Shown here: positions 1 through 10,900 of the stretch, one piece after another
Position numbering within the stretch: position 1 is the first letter of the stretch
How the letters are laid out: each line of letters begins with the position of its first letter
Source of the DNA: Pseudomonadaceae bacterium
GTDB lineage: Bacteria; Pseudomonadota; Gammaproteobacteria; Pseudomonadales; Pseudomonadaceae
NCBI GenBank assembly: GCA_030602315.1
Contig: JAUVZY010000008.1
Coordinates: forward strand, 49,814 to 113,813
Length of the DNA stretch: 64,000 nt
Direction: 5' to 3'
The notes under the pieces: generated by a model
What the model saw: the letters and a program-made list of their open reading frames with translations, nothing else
The model's database searches: none
Told to the model about the DNA's origin: nothing
Program-made: the position numbers and the translations under genes

Positions 1-195
1 GCTTATGTGGAAGGCTGGTACGACGGCAGCTTCCAGGACGTCATCTACTACGAACGCGCCCAGCCGCAGATCCGCCGGATGATCTGCTCGATCCTCGCCG
101 GTTACGCCTGGGACGAGAACAATCCCTACGTCACCGAACCCAAGCGCCGCCTTGGCGTGCTGGCCGAGCTGTGCGCCAGCCCGGCAGGCGTCTGA
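1..195 (+). CDS. C-terminal fragment of a probable FAD-dependent oxidoreductase (APE cluster)
   Basis: The window opens inside this gene; 64 codons are visible before TGA at 193-195. The tail contains YYERAQP, an ILAGYAWD stretch and NPYV followed by a basic RRLG segment. From memory this resembles the end of the halogenase-like NAD(P)/FAD-dependent oxidoreductases encoded in aryl polyene clusters. The flavin-binding N-terminus lies outside the window, so the reaction cannot be judged. It ends just upstream of the lipoprotein gene and is probably cotranscribed with it and with the ketosynthase genes that follow. The family call rests mainly on context and a short tail. Confidence 0.5.
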   Translation, partial: AYVEGWYDGSFQDVIYYERAQPQIRRMICSILAGYAWDENNPYVTEPKRRLGVLAELCASPAGV

Positions 196-202
196 GTCGG
201 CG

Positions 203-712
203 ATGCCTGCCCTGTTGTCTGGTTCCATGCGCGGCCGGCTGGCGCTGGCGTGCCTGGCCCTTTTGGCCGGCTGCGCCGCGCCTGCGCCGCTGCCGAGCGA
301 CGCGCCGGCCCTCACCCTGCCGCGGCAACTGCATGTGCAGCGTGAACAGGCCGGCACGCAGCGGGACTTCTTCCTGGTGATCCAGGCCGACGGCGCGGCG
401 CTGCATTTTTCCCTGCTCGACCCGCTGGGCGTGCCGCTGGCCAGGCAACACCTGCAGGCGGGCCAGTGGCACGCCGACGGCCTGCTGCCACCCAACGCCG
501 AGGCGCGCGTGCTGTTTGCCGCTACGCTGTTCGCGCTCACCCCGGACGCCGAGCTGACCCGCCATTACCCGGCGGCCGGCCAGCGCGGCGCACAGCGCTG
601 GCTGCCCGGCCACTGGCGCAGCAGCCTCGACCGGCGCCTGCTGCTGCTCGACATGGGCAAAGGGCTGACCTATCGTGTCGCGCCCCTCGCGGACGGAGCC
701 GCCTTGCCATGA
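203..712 (+). CDS. DUF3261-type lipoprotein of the aryl polyene operon
   Basis: 169-residue predicted lipoprotein. From the ATG at 203 the N-terminus has a short basic part, a hydrophobic stretch and the lipobox LAGC with Cys24, so it should be lipidated and anchored in the envelope. The rest is soluble. DUF3261 lipoproteins of this size sit next to the ketosynthase in many APE clusters and are thought to help move or anchor the polyene lipid in the outer membrane; that role is inference. An alternative ATG at 227 gives a shorter signal peptide, and an upstream start at 152 would overlap the preceding gene. The stop overlaps the next start in an ATGA arrangement at 709-712, indicating translational coupling. 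Confidence 0.72.
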   Translation: MPALLSGSMRGRLALACLALLAGCAAPAPLPSDAPALTLPRQLHVQREQAGTQRDFFLVIQADGAALHFSLLDPLGVPLARQHLQAGQWHADGLLPPNAEARVLFAATLFALTPDAELTRHYPAAGQRGAQRWLPGHWRSSLDRRLLLLDMGKGLTYRVAPLADGAALP

Positions 713-1908
713 CCGCCTACCTCAATGCCCTCGGTGTGATCTGCGCCCTCGGCCACGACCAGGCCGAGGTAGCCGGGCGCCTGTTGCAGGGCGATGCGAG
801 CGGTCTGCGCCCCTATCCGCGGGCGATCGCCGGACGCACGCTGCTGGCCGGCTCGGTGGCCGGCGGGCTGCCGCCCTTGCCCGACGCCAATGCCGCGCTG
901 GCCACGCGCAACAACCAGCTGCTGCTCGCCGCCGCGCGGCAGATCGAGGCGCCGATCCGCCAGGCCATCGCCGACTTCGGCGCCCAGCGCATCGGCGTGG
1001 TGCTCGGCACCAGCACCAGCGGCGTGGCCGAAGCCGCCGCCGGGATCGCCGCGCATGTGCGCCAGGGCCAGCTGCCGGCCAGCTACCACTACGGCCAACA
1101 GGAGCTGGCGGCACCGGCCGCCTTTCTCGCCGACTGGCTCGGCCTTGGCGGGCCCGCCTACGGCATCTCCACCGCCTGCACCTCCAGCGGCCGTGCGCTG
1201 CTCAGCGCGCGGCGCCTGCTCGCCAGCGGCGTCTGCGACGCCGTGCTGTGCGGCGGGGTGGACAGCCTGTGCGAGCTGACCCTGGAGGGCTTCAGCGCGC
1301 TCGAGGCCACCTGCGAGGGGCTGTGCAACCCGTTCTCGCTCAATCGCGGCGGCATCAACATCGGCGAGGGCGCCGCGTTGTTTCTGATGAGCCGACGCCC
1401 GAACGCGCAAGCGCCGAGCATCGCCCTGCTCGGCGGCGGTGCCAGCTCCGACGCCCACCACATCTCGGCGCCCGAACCCACGGGCCGCGGCGCCCTGCAG
1501 GCGATGCGCCAGGCGCTCGCCCAGGCCGGCCTGGCGCCGGAGCAGATCGACTACCTGAACCTGCATGGCACCGCCACGCCGCACAACGACGCCATGGAAA
1601 GCGCGGCGGTGGCGACGCTGTTCCCCGCCGGCGTGCCCTGCTCGTCGACCAAGCCGCTGACCGGCCACACCCTCGGCGCGGCCGGGGCGCTGGAGGCGGC
1701 CTTCTGCTGGCTGACCCTGTCGGCGCACAACCCGAGCGGCGCATTGCCGCCGCACCGCTGGGACGGCCAGTCCGACCCGGCGCTGCCGCGCCTGGATCTG
1801 GTCGGCCCCGGCCGCCACCTGCCGCCCCAGGGCCCGCGCCGGCTGATGAGCAACTCCTTCGCCTTCGGCGGCAACAACCTCTGCCTGATCCTCGGAGACG
1901 CGCCATGA
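709..1908 (+). CDS. apeO: Beta-ketoacyl-ACP synthase, APE type (ApeO-like)
   Basis: 399-residue ketosynthase of the FabF-like thiolase fold. It should condense malonyl-ACP with the growing polyene chain on a dedicated acyl carrier protein. The full Cys-His-His set is visible: Cys157 in STACTSS, His286 in LHGTAT and His320 in LTGHTLG, so this is a condensing enzyme and not a chain-length-factor paralogue. The C-terminal FAFGGNN motif is typical. The ATG overlaps the stop of the lipoprotein gene by 4 bases and the TGA overlaps the next ATG by 4 bases. The symbol follows the order O-P-Q-R used for the E. coli APE cluster; the assignment relative to ApeR is by position. Confidence 0.85.
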   Translation: MTAYLNALGVICALGHDQAEVAGRLLQGDASGLRPYPRAIAGRTLLAGSVAGGLPPLPDANAALATRNNQLLLAAARQIEAPIRQAIADFGAQRIGVVLGTSTSGVAEAAAGIAAHVRQGQLPASYHYGQQELAAPAAFLADWLGLGGPAYGISTACTSSGRALLSARRLLASGVCDAVLCGGVDSLCELTLEGFSALEATCEGLCNPFSLNRGGINIGEGAALFLMSRRPNAQAPSIALLGGGASSDAHHISAPEPTGRGALQAMRQALAQAGLAPEQIDYLNLHGTATPHNDAMESAAVATLFPAGVPCSSTKPLTGHTLGAAGALEAAFCWLTLSAHNPSGALPPHRWDGQSDPALPRLDLVGPGRHLPPQGPRRLMSNSFAFGGNNLCLILGDAP

Positions 1909-2357
1909 TCGACTGGCCGGTTGCCGAGCTGATTCCCCATGCCGGGGAGATGATCCTGCTCGACGCCATCACCCGTTTCGACGACGAAAGCCTCGAAGCC
2001 CGCTTCACCGTGCGCGAGGGCCTGCTGCTGAGCCAGGACGACGGCCAGCTGCCGGCCTGGGTCGGCCTGGAAATCATGGCCCAGGCGATCGCCGCCTATG
2101 CCGGCTGCCGCGCGCGGCTGGCCGGACTGCCGGTGGAACTGGGTTTTCTGCTCGGCACGCGCAGTTACCAGTGCAATGTCGAGCATTTCGCGCCGGGCAC
2201 CGAACTGCAGATCGGCGTGCGCTGCTCGCTGCAGGACGATAACGGCATGGGGGTGTTCGAGTGCCATATCGCGGCGCCCGGCGTTGCCGTCGAAGCCCGC
2301 CTGAATGTGTTCCGCCCGCCCGAAGTGGCGCGCTATCTACAAGAGTCTGCCTTATGA
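1905..2357 (+). CDS. apeP: 3-hydroxyacyl-ACP dehydratase, APE type (ApeP-like)
   Basis: 150-residue hotdog-fold dehydratase expected to remove water from 3-hydroxyacyl-ACP so that the polyene double bond forms and is retained. Catalytic candidates are His12 in IPHAGEM and Glu56 in GLEIMAQA, which correspond to the His and acidic residue of FabA/FabZ-like enzymes. It lies between the ketosynthase and ketoreductase genes with ATGA overlaps at both ends (1905-1908 and 2354-2357). No enoyl reductase gene lies in the visible part of the operon, consistent with a polyene product. Confidence 0.82.
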   Translation: MIDWPVAELIPHAGEMILLDAITRFDDESLEARFTVREGLLLSQDDGQLPAWVGLEIMAQAIAAYAGCRARLAGLPVELGFLLGTRSYQCNVEHFAPGTELQIGVRCSLQDDNGMGVFECHIAAPGVAVEARLNVFRPPEVARYLQESAL

Positions 2358-3082
2358 GTGAAAGCATCCTGGTCACCGGCTCGAGCCGGGGCATCGGCCG
2401 CGCCATCGCCCTGCGTCTGGCCCGCGCCGGGCATGACATCGTCCTGCACTGCCGCAGCCGCCGCGACGAGGCCGAAGCGGTGCAGGCAGAAATTCTGGCG
2501 CTCGGCCGCCAGGCCCGCGTGCTGCAGTTCGACGTGGCCGACCGTGCCGCCTGCCGCGCCGCGCTGGAAGCCGACATCGACGCCCATGGCGCCTACTACG
2601 GGGTGGTCTGCAACGCCGGGCTGACCCGCGACGGCGCTTTCCCGGCGCTCTCGGAGGACGACTGGGACAGCGTGCTGCGCACCAACCTCGACGGCTTCTA
2701 CAACGTGCTGCACCCGCTGACCATGCCGATGATCCGCCGCCGCGCGCCGGGGCGGATCGTCTGTATCACCTCGGTCTCCGGGCTGGTGGGCAATCGCGGC
2801 CAGGTCAACTACAGCGCCTCCAAGGCCGGGGTGATCGGCGCGGCCAAGGCGCTGGCGGTGGAGCTGGCCAAGCGCCGGATCACCGTCAACTGCGTCGCAC
2901 CGGGGCTGATTGACACCGACATGCTCGACGAGCAGCTGCCACTGGAAGAAATGCTGAAGATGATTCCGGCCCAGCGCATGGGCACCCCGGAAGAGGTCGC
3001 CGCGGCGGTCGCCTTCCTGATGTCGGCCGAGGCCGGCTACATCACCCGCCAGGTGCTGGCCGTGAACGGCGGGCTGTGCTGA
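2354..3082 (+). CDS. apeQ: 3-oxoacyl-ACP reductase, APE type (ApeQ-like)
   Basis: 242-residue short-chain dehydrogenase/reductase of FabG type that should reduce 3-oxoacyl-ACP with NADPH in polyene chain extension. The Rossmann motif TGSSRGIG is at residues 8-15, the NAG motif at 87-89, and the catalytic Ser140, Tyr153 and Lys157 (YSASK) are all present. The C-terminal AVNGGLC matches the usual FabG ending. It is coupled upstream by an ATGA overlap and downstream by a TGATG overlap. The Arg-rich segment after the first helix (CRSRRDE) is consistent with an NADPH preference. Confidence 0.87.
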   Translation: MSESILVTGSSRGIGRAIALRLARAGHDIVLHCRSRRDEAEAVQAEILALGRQARVLQFDVADRAACRAALEADIDAHGAYYGVVCNAGLTRDGAFPALSEDDWDSVLRTNLDGFYNVLHPLTMPMIRRRAPGRIVCITSVSGLVGNRGQVNYSASKAGVIGAAKALAVELAKRRITVNCVAPGLIDTDMLDEQLPLEEMLKMIPAQRMGTPEEVAAAVAFLMSAEAGYITRQVLAVNGGLC

Positions 3083-4317
3083 TGGCCGGGTTCAAGCGCG
3101 TCGTCGTCACCGGCATGGGCGGCATCACCTCGTTGGGCAGCGACTGGGCCAGCATCGAGGCCAACTTCGCGGCCAACCGCAGCGGCATCCGCCGCATGCA
3201 CGAGTGGGACCGCTACAGCGAACTGAATACCCGCCTGGCCGGCCCGGTGGATGACTTCGCCCCCCCCAAGCACTGGAATCGCAAGCAGCTGCGCAGCATG
3301 GGCCGCGTCTCGCAACTGGTGGTCAAGGCCGCCGAACAGGCGCTGGCCGACGCCGGGCTGCTCGACGATCCAGGCATCCGCGACGGGCGCATGGGCGTGG
3401 CCTGCGGCTCGTCCACCGGCAGCACCGAGGAGATCAAGGCGTTCGGCAACATGCTGCTCAACGCGGTGGCCGACGGGCTCAACGCCAACTCCTACATCCG
3501 CATGATGCCGCACACCACGGCCGCCAACGTGAGCATCTTCTTCGGCCTCACCGGCCGGGTGATTCCGACCTCCAGCGCCTGCACCAGCGGCAGCCAGGGC
3601 ATCGGTTATGCCTACGAGGCAATCAAGTTCGGCCGCCTGCCGCTGATGCTCGCCGGCGGCGCCGAGGAGCTGTGCGCCACCGAGGCCATGGTGTTCGACG
3701 CACTGTATGCCACCAGCCTGAAGAACGACGCGCCGCACACCTCGCCACGTCCGTATGACAGCGGCCGCGACGGCCTGGTGATCGGCGAGGGCGCCGGCAT
3801 GCTGGTGCTGGAAGAGCTGGAGCACGCGCTGGCGCGCGGCGCGACCATCCACGCCGAGCTGGTCGGTTTCGGCAGCAATGCCGACGGCATCCACGCCACC
3901 AAGCCCGAGCAGGCCACCATGCGCCGGGCCATGGAGCTGGCGCTGCAAGACGCCGGCCTGCTTGCCGAGGCGATCGGCTATGTGAACGGCCACGGCACCG
4001 CCACCGAACAGGGCGACATCGCCGAAACCCAGGCCACCCAGGCGCTGTTCGGCTCGCGCATGCCGATCAGCTCGCAGAAGAGCTTCCTCGGCCACACCCT
4101 CGGGGCCTGCGGTGCGCTGGAGTCGTGGTTTTCCATCGAAATGATGAACCGCGACCGCTACATCCACACGCTCAATCTCGAGGCGATCGACCCGCGCTGC
4201 GGCGAACTGGACTATCTGGTCGGCGCGCCGCGGGCGATGCAGCACGAGTATGTGATGAACAACAATTTCGCCTTCGGCGGGGTGAACACCTCGCTGATCT
4301 TCCGCCGTTGGCGCTGA
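3082..4317 (+). CDS. apeR: Beta-ketoacyl-ACP synthase, APE type (ApeR-like)
   Basis: 411-residue ketosynthase, the second of two in the visible operon. The triad is complete: Cys167 in SSACTSG, His304 in NGHGTAT and His338 in LGHTLGA. In characterised APE systems one ketosynthase works with a chain-length-factor partner while another supports initiation or early extension; which job this one has cannot be read from sequence. The ATG at 3082 overlaps the apeQ stop by one base (TGATG). An in-frame GTG at 3076 is possible but lies inside the upstream gene. Confidence 0.85.
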   Translation: MAGFKRVVVTGMGGITSLGSDWASIEANFAANRSGIRRMHEWDRYSELNTRLAGPVDDFAPPKHWNRKQLRSMGRVSQLVVKAAEQALADAGLLDDPGIRDGRMGVACGSSTGSTEEIKAFGNMLLNAVADGLNANSYIRMMPHTTAANVSIFFGLTGRVIPTSSACTSGSQGIGYAYEAIKFGRLPLMLAGGAEELCATEAMVFDALYATSLKNDAPHTSPRPYDSGRDGLVIGEGAGMLVLEELEHALARGATIHAELVGFGSNADGIHATKPEQATMRRAMELALQDAGLLAEAIGYVNGHGTATEQGDIAETQATQALFGSRMPISSQKSFLGHTLGACGALESWFSIEMMNRDRYIHTLNLEAIDPRCGELDYLVGAPRAMQHEYVMNNNFAFGGVNTSLIFRRWR

Positions 4318-4348
4318 CCGGCTCCTCCCACACGCAAAGGAAATCGCA

Positions 4349-4783
4349 ATGAACAAGACCGCATGGATTGGCGCAGCGCTGGCGCTGTGTGCCCTGCCCG
4401 GTGTCAGCCAGGCCCGTGACACCACCCATTACCTGCCCTTCCAGCAGGTGGTGGACGAAGCCGTGGCGGCCGGTCGCCTGGATGGCAGCGTGACGTTCCA
4501 CCTGGCGCAGAATCCCGGCGGCCAGGTGCTGCGCAGCGGCGTCACCACCAGCAAGAAGACCAACGCGTTCAACAAGAGCGACGAGGCAGCCTGCAGCTGG
4601 GCGCTGCAGTCGGCGCTGATCGCGATGCAGAACGCGGCGAAGAACGCCGGCGCCAATGCCGTGGTGAACATCGCCAGCAACTACAAGCACGTCGAATACA
4701 AGGACGCCGCCAAGTACGAATGCCATGCCGGGGCGATCATGGCCGGCGTGGCGCTGAAGGCCGATCTGGCCAAGCTGCCGTAA
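4349..4783 (+). CDS. Small secreted protein of the APE neighbourhood (YbjQ-like fold suspected)
   Basis: 144 residues with a clear signal peptide ending near VSQARD, so the mature protein of about 122 residues should be periplasmic. The only cysteines of the mature part are in EAACSW and YECHAG and may form a disulfide. The GANAVVNIASNY segment resembles the repeating core of YbjQ/heavy-metal-binding-like domains. Relatives in databases are often labelled excinuclease ATPase subunit, which is not supported: there is no Walker motif or ABC signature. It starts 31 bases after apeR behind an AAAGGAAAT ribosome-binding region and probably belongs to the same transcript. Function unknown. Confidence 0.7.
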   Translation: MNKTAWIGAALALCALPGVSQARDTTHYLPFQQVVDEAVAAGRLDGSVTFHLAQNPGGQVLRSGVTTSKKTNAFNKSDEAACSWALQSALIAMQNAAKNAGANAVVNIASNYKHVEYKDAAKYECHAGAIMAGVALKADLAKLP

Positions 4784-4899
4784 TCCACCGTGCGTCCTGG
4801 CATTGCAGCCGGGACGCCGGTCCCTGCGCAGGAACGTTCGCCTTGCCTGCCGAGTCTCACGGAAAACCGGCCCGCCCGAGTGCTCCAAAGGAGACGCCC

Positions 4900-5181
4900 G
4901 TGATCAAAGACCACAAGTTCGAGATCAACTACCTGTTTCGTAACCAGCCGATGGTCGAGGTGTTCGACGCCGAGCAGGAGACGATGAGCCAGGAACAGGC
5001 GACCTACCGGCTGCTGCAAAAGCATCGTGCCGAGTTCGCCCAGGGCGCGATCCCGGCCGAGGATGCACGTGCCGAGGATATCCTGCACTTCGCCCGCGAC
5101 AATGCGCTGACCGATGTACGCGTTTCCAAGGTGCACGCCCATCCCAAGGGCGACACGCCCGCTCACTACAAGCAGCCCTGA
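4900..5181 (+). CDS. Conserved hypothetical protein, 93 aa
   Basis: I do not recognise this small cytoplasmic protein. It has no signal peptide or membrane segment, is charged and probably helical in the middle (EQETMSQEQATYR), and ends in a polar tail. The GTG at 4900 is chosen because AAAGGAGA lies at an ideal distance upstream; the in-frame sequence before it has no good start and looks non-coding. It lies 116 bases after the secreted protein gene and directly before a strong terminator, so it is probably the last gene of the transcript reading out of the APE region, although its own promoter in the 116-base gap is possible. Confidence 0.6.
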   Translation: MIKDHKFEINYLFRNQPMVEVFDAEQETMSQEQATYRLLQKHRAEFAQGAIPAEDARAEDILHFARDNALTDVRVSKVHAHPKGDTPAHYKQP

Positions 5182-5184
5182 AAT

Positions 5185-5214
5185 GCAAAAGGCCGGGAAA
5201 TCCCGGCCTTTTGC
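5185..5214. terminator. Bidirectional intrinsic terminator between the APE-side gene and hemE
   Basis: Perfect inverted repeat with 14-base arms (GCAAAAGGCCGGGA and its complement) and a 2-base gap. The GC-rich core is flanked by A-run and T-run, so it can end transcription arriving from either side. It sits between two convergent genes. Confidence 0.9.
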
Positions 5215-5229
5215 GTTACCTCTGAGCGG

Positions 5230-6294
5230 TCAGTGGTGGTACTGCGCCGACAGCTCGTGCACCGCCTCGATGAACACGCCAGCGTGCGCCGGATCGACCT
5301 CCGGGGTGATGCCGTGGCCGAGGTTGAACACGTGGCCGCTGCCGTGGCCGTAACGCTCGAGAATGCGCGCCACCTCGTTGCGGATCGCCGCCGGGTTGGC
5401 GTACAGCACGCTCGGGTCCATGTTGCCCTGCAGCGCCACCTTGTCACCGACGCGGGCACGGGCATTGCGAATGTCGGTGGTCCAGTCCAGACCGAGCGCG
5501 TGGGCGCCGGTGTCGGCCATCGCTTCCAGCCACTGCCCGCCGTTCTTGGTGAACAGGATGACCGGAATGCGCCGGCCGTCCTGCTCGCGGATCAGCCCAT
5601 GGACGATGCGCTCCATGTAGAACAGCGAGAACTCGCGGTACGCCGCATCCGACAGGCTGCCGCCCCAGGTATCGAAAATCTGCACTGCCTGGGCGCCGGC
5701 CCGGATCTGGCCGTTCAGATAGCTGGTCACCGCCTGCGCCAGCTTGTCGAGCAGCTGATGCATGGCCTGGGGGTTGTCGTAGAGCATCGCCTTGGACTTG
5801 CGAAAATCCTTCGACGAACCGCCTTCGACCATGTAGGTGGCCAGCGTCCATGGGCTGCCGGAGAAGCCGATCAGCGGCACACGGCCGTTGAGCTCGCGGC
5901 GGATGGTGCGCACCGCATCCATCACATAGCCCAGGTCCTTTTCCGGATCCGGCACCGGTAGCGCCGCAATGTCCGCCGGGGTATTGATCACCTTCTTGAA
6001 ACGCGGGCCTTCGCCGGTCTCGAAATACAGGCCGAGCCCCATGGCATCGGGAATGGTGAGGATGTCCGAGAACAGGATCGCCGCGTCCAGCGGGTAGCGC
6101 TCCAACGGCTGCAGGGTGACCTCGCAGGCCAGCTCGGGGTTCATGCACAGGCTCATGAAGTCGCCGGCCTTGGCGCGGCTGGCACGGTACTCCGGGAGAT
6201 AGCGGCCGGCCTGGCGCATCATCCAGACCGGGGTCACATCGACGGGTTGCTTGAGCAGGGCGCGAAGGAAACGATCGTTCTTCAGAGCAGTCAT
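5230..6294 (-). CDS. hemE: Uroporphyrinogen decarboxylase
   Basis: 354-residue cytoplasmic enzyme that decarboxylates the four acetate side chains of uroporphyrinogen III to give coproporphyrinogen III in heme biosynthesis. The signature [12 protein letters not shown] lies near the N-terminus and contains the substrate-binding Arg residues, followed by [13 protein letters not shown] and the GLDWTTD region with the family's Asp. The start is ATG at 6294 (MTALKND), which matches the usual family length; a longer frame upstream is not conserved in character. It is a single gene bounded by hairpin terminators on both sides. Confidence 0.96.
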   Translation of the reverse strand: MTALKNDRFLRALLKQPVDVTPVWMMRQAGRYLPEYRASRAKAGDFMSLCMNPELACEVTLQPLERYPLDAAILFSDILTIPDAMGLGLYFETGEGPRFKKVINTPADIAALPVPDPEKDLGYVMDAVRTIRRELNGRVPLIGFSGSPWTLATYMVEGGSSKDFRKSKAMLYDNPQAMHQLLDKLAQAVTSYLNGQIRAGAQAVQIFDTWGGSLSDAAYREFSLFYMERIVHGLIREQDGRRIPVILFTKNGGQWLEAMADTGAHALGLDWTTDIRNARARVGDKVALQGNMDPSVLYANPAAIRNEVARILERYGHGSGHVFNLGHGITPEVDPAHAGVFIEAVHELSAQYHH

Positions 6295-6344
6295 GGGGCG
6301 ATTCCAGCTAGAAAGTGCCGCGCATTGTCGCAAAGCACAAAATA

Positions 6345-6370
6345 AAAGGCACGGTGATCACCGTGCCTTT
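6345..6370. terminator. Intrinsic terminator downstream of gltD
   Basis: Perfect palindrome of two 13-base arms (AAAGGCACGGTGA and its complement) with A- and T-rich ends. It lies 3' of gltD and 5' of hemE on the minus strand, so it should end the gltBD transcript before hemE. Confidence 0.85.
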
Positions 6371-6451
6371 GCGTCCTCGTGTTGATGCAGGTCAGGCGGA
6401 CTGCGCCGCGTCGCAGAGCCTCTGCCGCACGCGTCACAGTCGCCCGGCCGG

Positions 6452-7966
<1,515 letters not shown>

Positions 7967-10900
7967 TTATTGCGGGTTGGCCCGGGTATCGGACAGCAGC
8001 GACGCCAGGTTCGCGGCCTTCGGCTTGACCAGCCAGAAGCGGCGCAGGTAGTCGTCCAGGTTGTCGAGCAACTCGACGCCCCAGGCGCTGCCGGTTTCGG
8101 CGACGTACTCTTCCAGCACACCCTTGAGATGGTGACGATGGGCCTCCATCGCCTCACCGGTGATGCGCTGGATGTTCACCAGCTCGTTGTTCAGGCGGTC
8201 AACGAAGGTGTTGTCCATGTCCAGCACATAGGCAAAGCCGCCGGTCATGCCGGAACCGAAGTTGTAGCCGGTCTTGCCCAGCACGCAGACGAAGCCGCCG
8301 GTCATGTATTCGCAGCAGTGATCGCCGGTACCTTCCACCACCGCGTGCGCACCGGAGTTGCGCACGGCAAAACGCTCGCCGGCGGTGCCGGCGGCGAACA
8401 GACGTCCGCCGGTTGCGCCGTACAGGCAGGTGTTGCCGATGATCGCCGACTCGTTGGTCTTCAGCGGGCTGCCCTTGGGCGGGGTGATCACCAGCTTGCC
8501 GCCGGTCATGCCCTTGCCGACGTAGTCGTTGGCGTCGCCTTCGAGGTAGAGGTTCAGACCGCCGGCGTTCCACACACCGAAGCTCTGGCCCGCGGTGCCC
8601 TTGAAACGGAAGGTGATCGGCGCCTCGGCCATGCCCTGGTTGCCGTGCTGACGGGCGATCTCACCCGACACGCGGGCGCCGATCGAGCGGTCGCAGTTGC
8701 AGATGTCGAGGGCGAACTCGCCGCCCTGCTTGCCGGCAATCGCGTCCTTGGCCAGCTCGACCATCTTCTCGGCCAAGAGCCCCTGGTCGAACGGCGGGTT
8801 CTTCTCCACCAGGCAGTACTGCGGCTTGTCCGCCGGAATCTGGTCACTGCCCAGCAGCGGGCTCAGGTCCAGGTTGGCCTGCTTGGCGGTTTCGCCCGGC
8901 AGCATTTCGAGCAGATCGGTACGACCGATTAGCTCCTGCAGGCTGCGCACGCCCAGCCGCGCAAGCCACTCACGGGTTTCCTCGGCGACGAAGGTGAAGA
9001 AGTTCATCACCATCTCGACGGTACCGATGAAATGCTCCTTGCGCAGGCGATCGTTCTGGGTGGCCACGCCGGTGGCGCAGTTGTTCAGATGACAGATGCG
9101 CAGGTACTTGCAGCCCAGGGCGATCATCGGCGCGGTACCGAAGCCGAAGCTCTCGGCGCCGAGGATCGCTGCCTTGATCACGTCCAGCCCGGTCTTCAGG
9201 CCGCCGTCGGTCTGCACTCGCACCTTGCCGCGCAGATCGTTGCCACGCAGGGTCTGGTGCGCCTCGGAAAGGCCGAGCTCCCACGGGCTACCGGCATAAC
9301 GGATCGAGGTCAGCGGCGAAGCGCCGGTGCCACCGTCGTAACCGGAAATGGTGATCAGGTCGGCATAGGCCTTGGCCACGCCGGCGGCAATGGTGCCGAC
9401 GCCAGGCTCGGCCACCAGCTTCACCGAAACCAGCGCCGCCGGATTGACCTGCTTGAGGTCGAAGATCAGCTGGGCGAGGTCTTCGATCGAGTAGATGTCG
9501 TGGTGCGGCGGCGGCGAAATAAGGGTCACGCCCGGCACCGAGTAGCGCAGGCGCGCGATCAGCGGATTGACCTTGCCACCGGGCAACTGGCCACCCTCGC
9601 CCGGCTTGGCGCCCTGGGCCACCTTGATCTGCAGCACTTCGGCGTTGACCAGGTACTCAGGGGTCACACCGAAACGACCGGTTGCCACCTGCTTGATCTT
9701 CGAGCTCTTGATGGTGCCGTAACGGGCCGGGTCTTCACCGCCCTCACCGGAGTTGGAGCGCGCGCCCAGGCGGTTCATGGCCTCGGCGATCGCTTCGTGC
9801 GCCTCCGGCGACAACGCGCCCAGGGAGATACCTGCGGAGTCGAAGCGCTTGAGGATCGCTTCCAGCGGCTCGACTTCTTCCAGTGCCAGCGGCTTGTCCG
9901 CCTCTTTCACTTTAAGCAGGTCGCGCAGCATGGATACCGGGCGCTGATCGACCAGCGCACTGTATTCCTTGAACTTCTGGTACTCGCCGGTCTGCACGGC
10001 CGCCTGCAGCGTGCCGACCACGTCCGGATTGTAGGCGTGGTATTCACCGCCGTAGACGAACTTCAGCAAGCCGCCCTGCTGAATCGCCTTGCGCTGATTC
10101 CAGGCTTCGGCAGCCAGGGCCTTCTGTTCGGCCTCGATGTCGACAAAGCGCGCGCCCTTGATGCGGCTGGCCACACCACGGAAGCTGAGCTCGACCACCT
10201 CGTCGGCCAGACCGACCGCTTCGAACAGCTGTGCGCCGCGGTAGGACGCCACCGTGGAGATCCCCATCTTGGAAAGGATCTTCATCAGGCCCTTGGAAAT
10301 GCCCTTGCGGTAATGCGTGAATACTTCGTGCAGATCGCCGAGGATCTCGCCGGAACGGATCAGATCGTTCAGCACCTGGTAGGCCAGGTACGGATACACC
10401 GCAGTGGCGCCAAAACCGATCAGCACGGCGAAATGGTGCGGGTCGCGGGCCGTGGCGGTCTCCACCAGGATATTCGCGTCACAGCGCAGGCCCTTGTCGG
10501 TCAGGCGGTGGTGCACCGCGCCAACGGCCAGCGAGGCGTGCACCGGCAGCTTGCCCGGCTCGATCTGCCGATCGGACAGTACCAGCAGAACCTTGCCCGA
10601 ACGCACGGCCTCCTCGGCTTGATCGGCAATGTTCTCCACTGCCGCCTGCAGGCCGATGCTCTGATCGTAATTGAGGTCGATGACCTGGCGCGCGAAACCG
10701 GGGCGATCCAGGGTCATCAGCGTCTGCCACTTGGTCGGCGAGATCACCGGAGTGGTCAGGATCGCCCGATTGGCATGCTCGCCGGTTTCTTCGAAGACGT
10801 TGCGCTCGGCCCCGAGGCAGGTTTCCAGCGACATCACGATGGACTCGCGCAGCGGGTCGATCGGCGGGTTGGTCACCTGGGCGAACTGCTGACGGAAGTA

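Noticed and set aside
4349..4783. Excinuclease ATPase subunit label
   Set aside because: There is no Walker motif, ABC signature or zinc finger; the protein is small with a signal peptide. The label appears to be a propagated database error.
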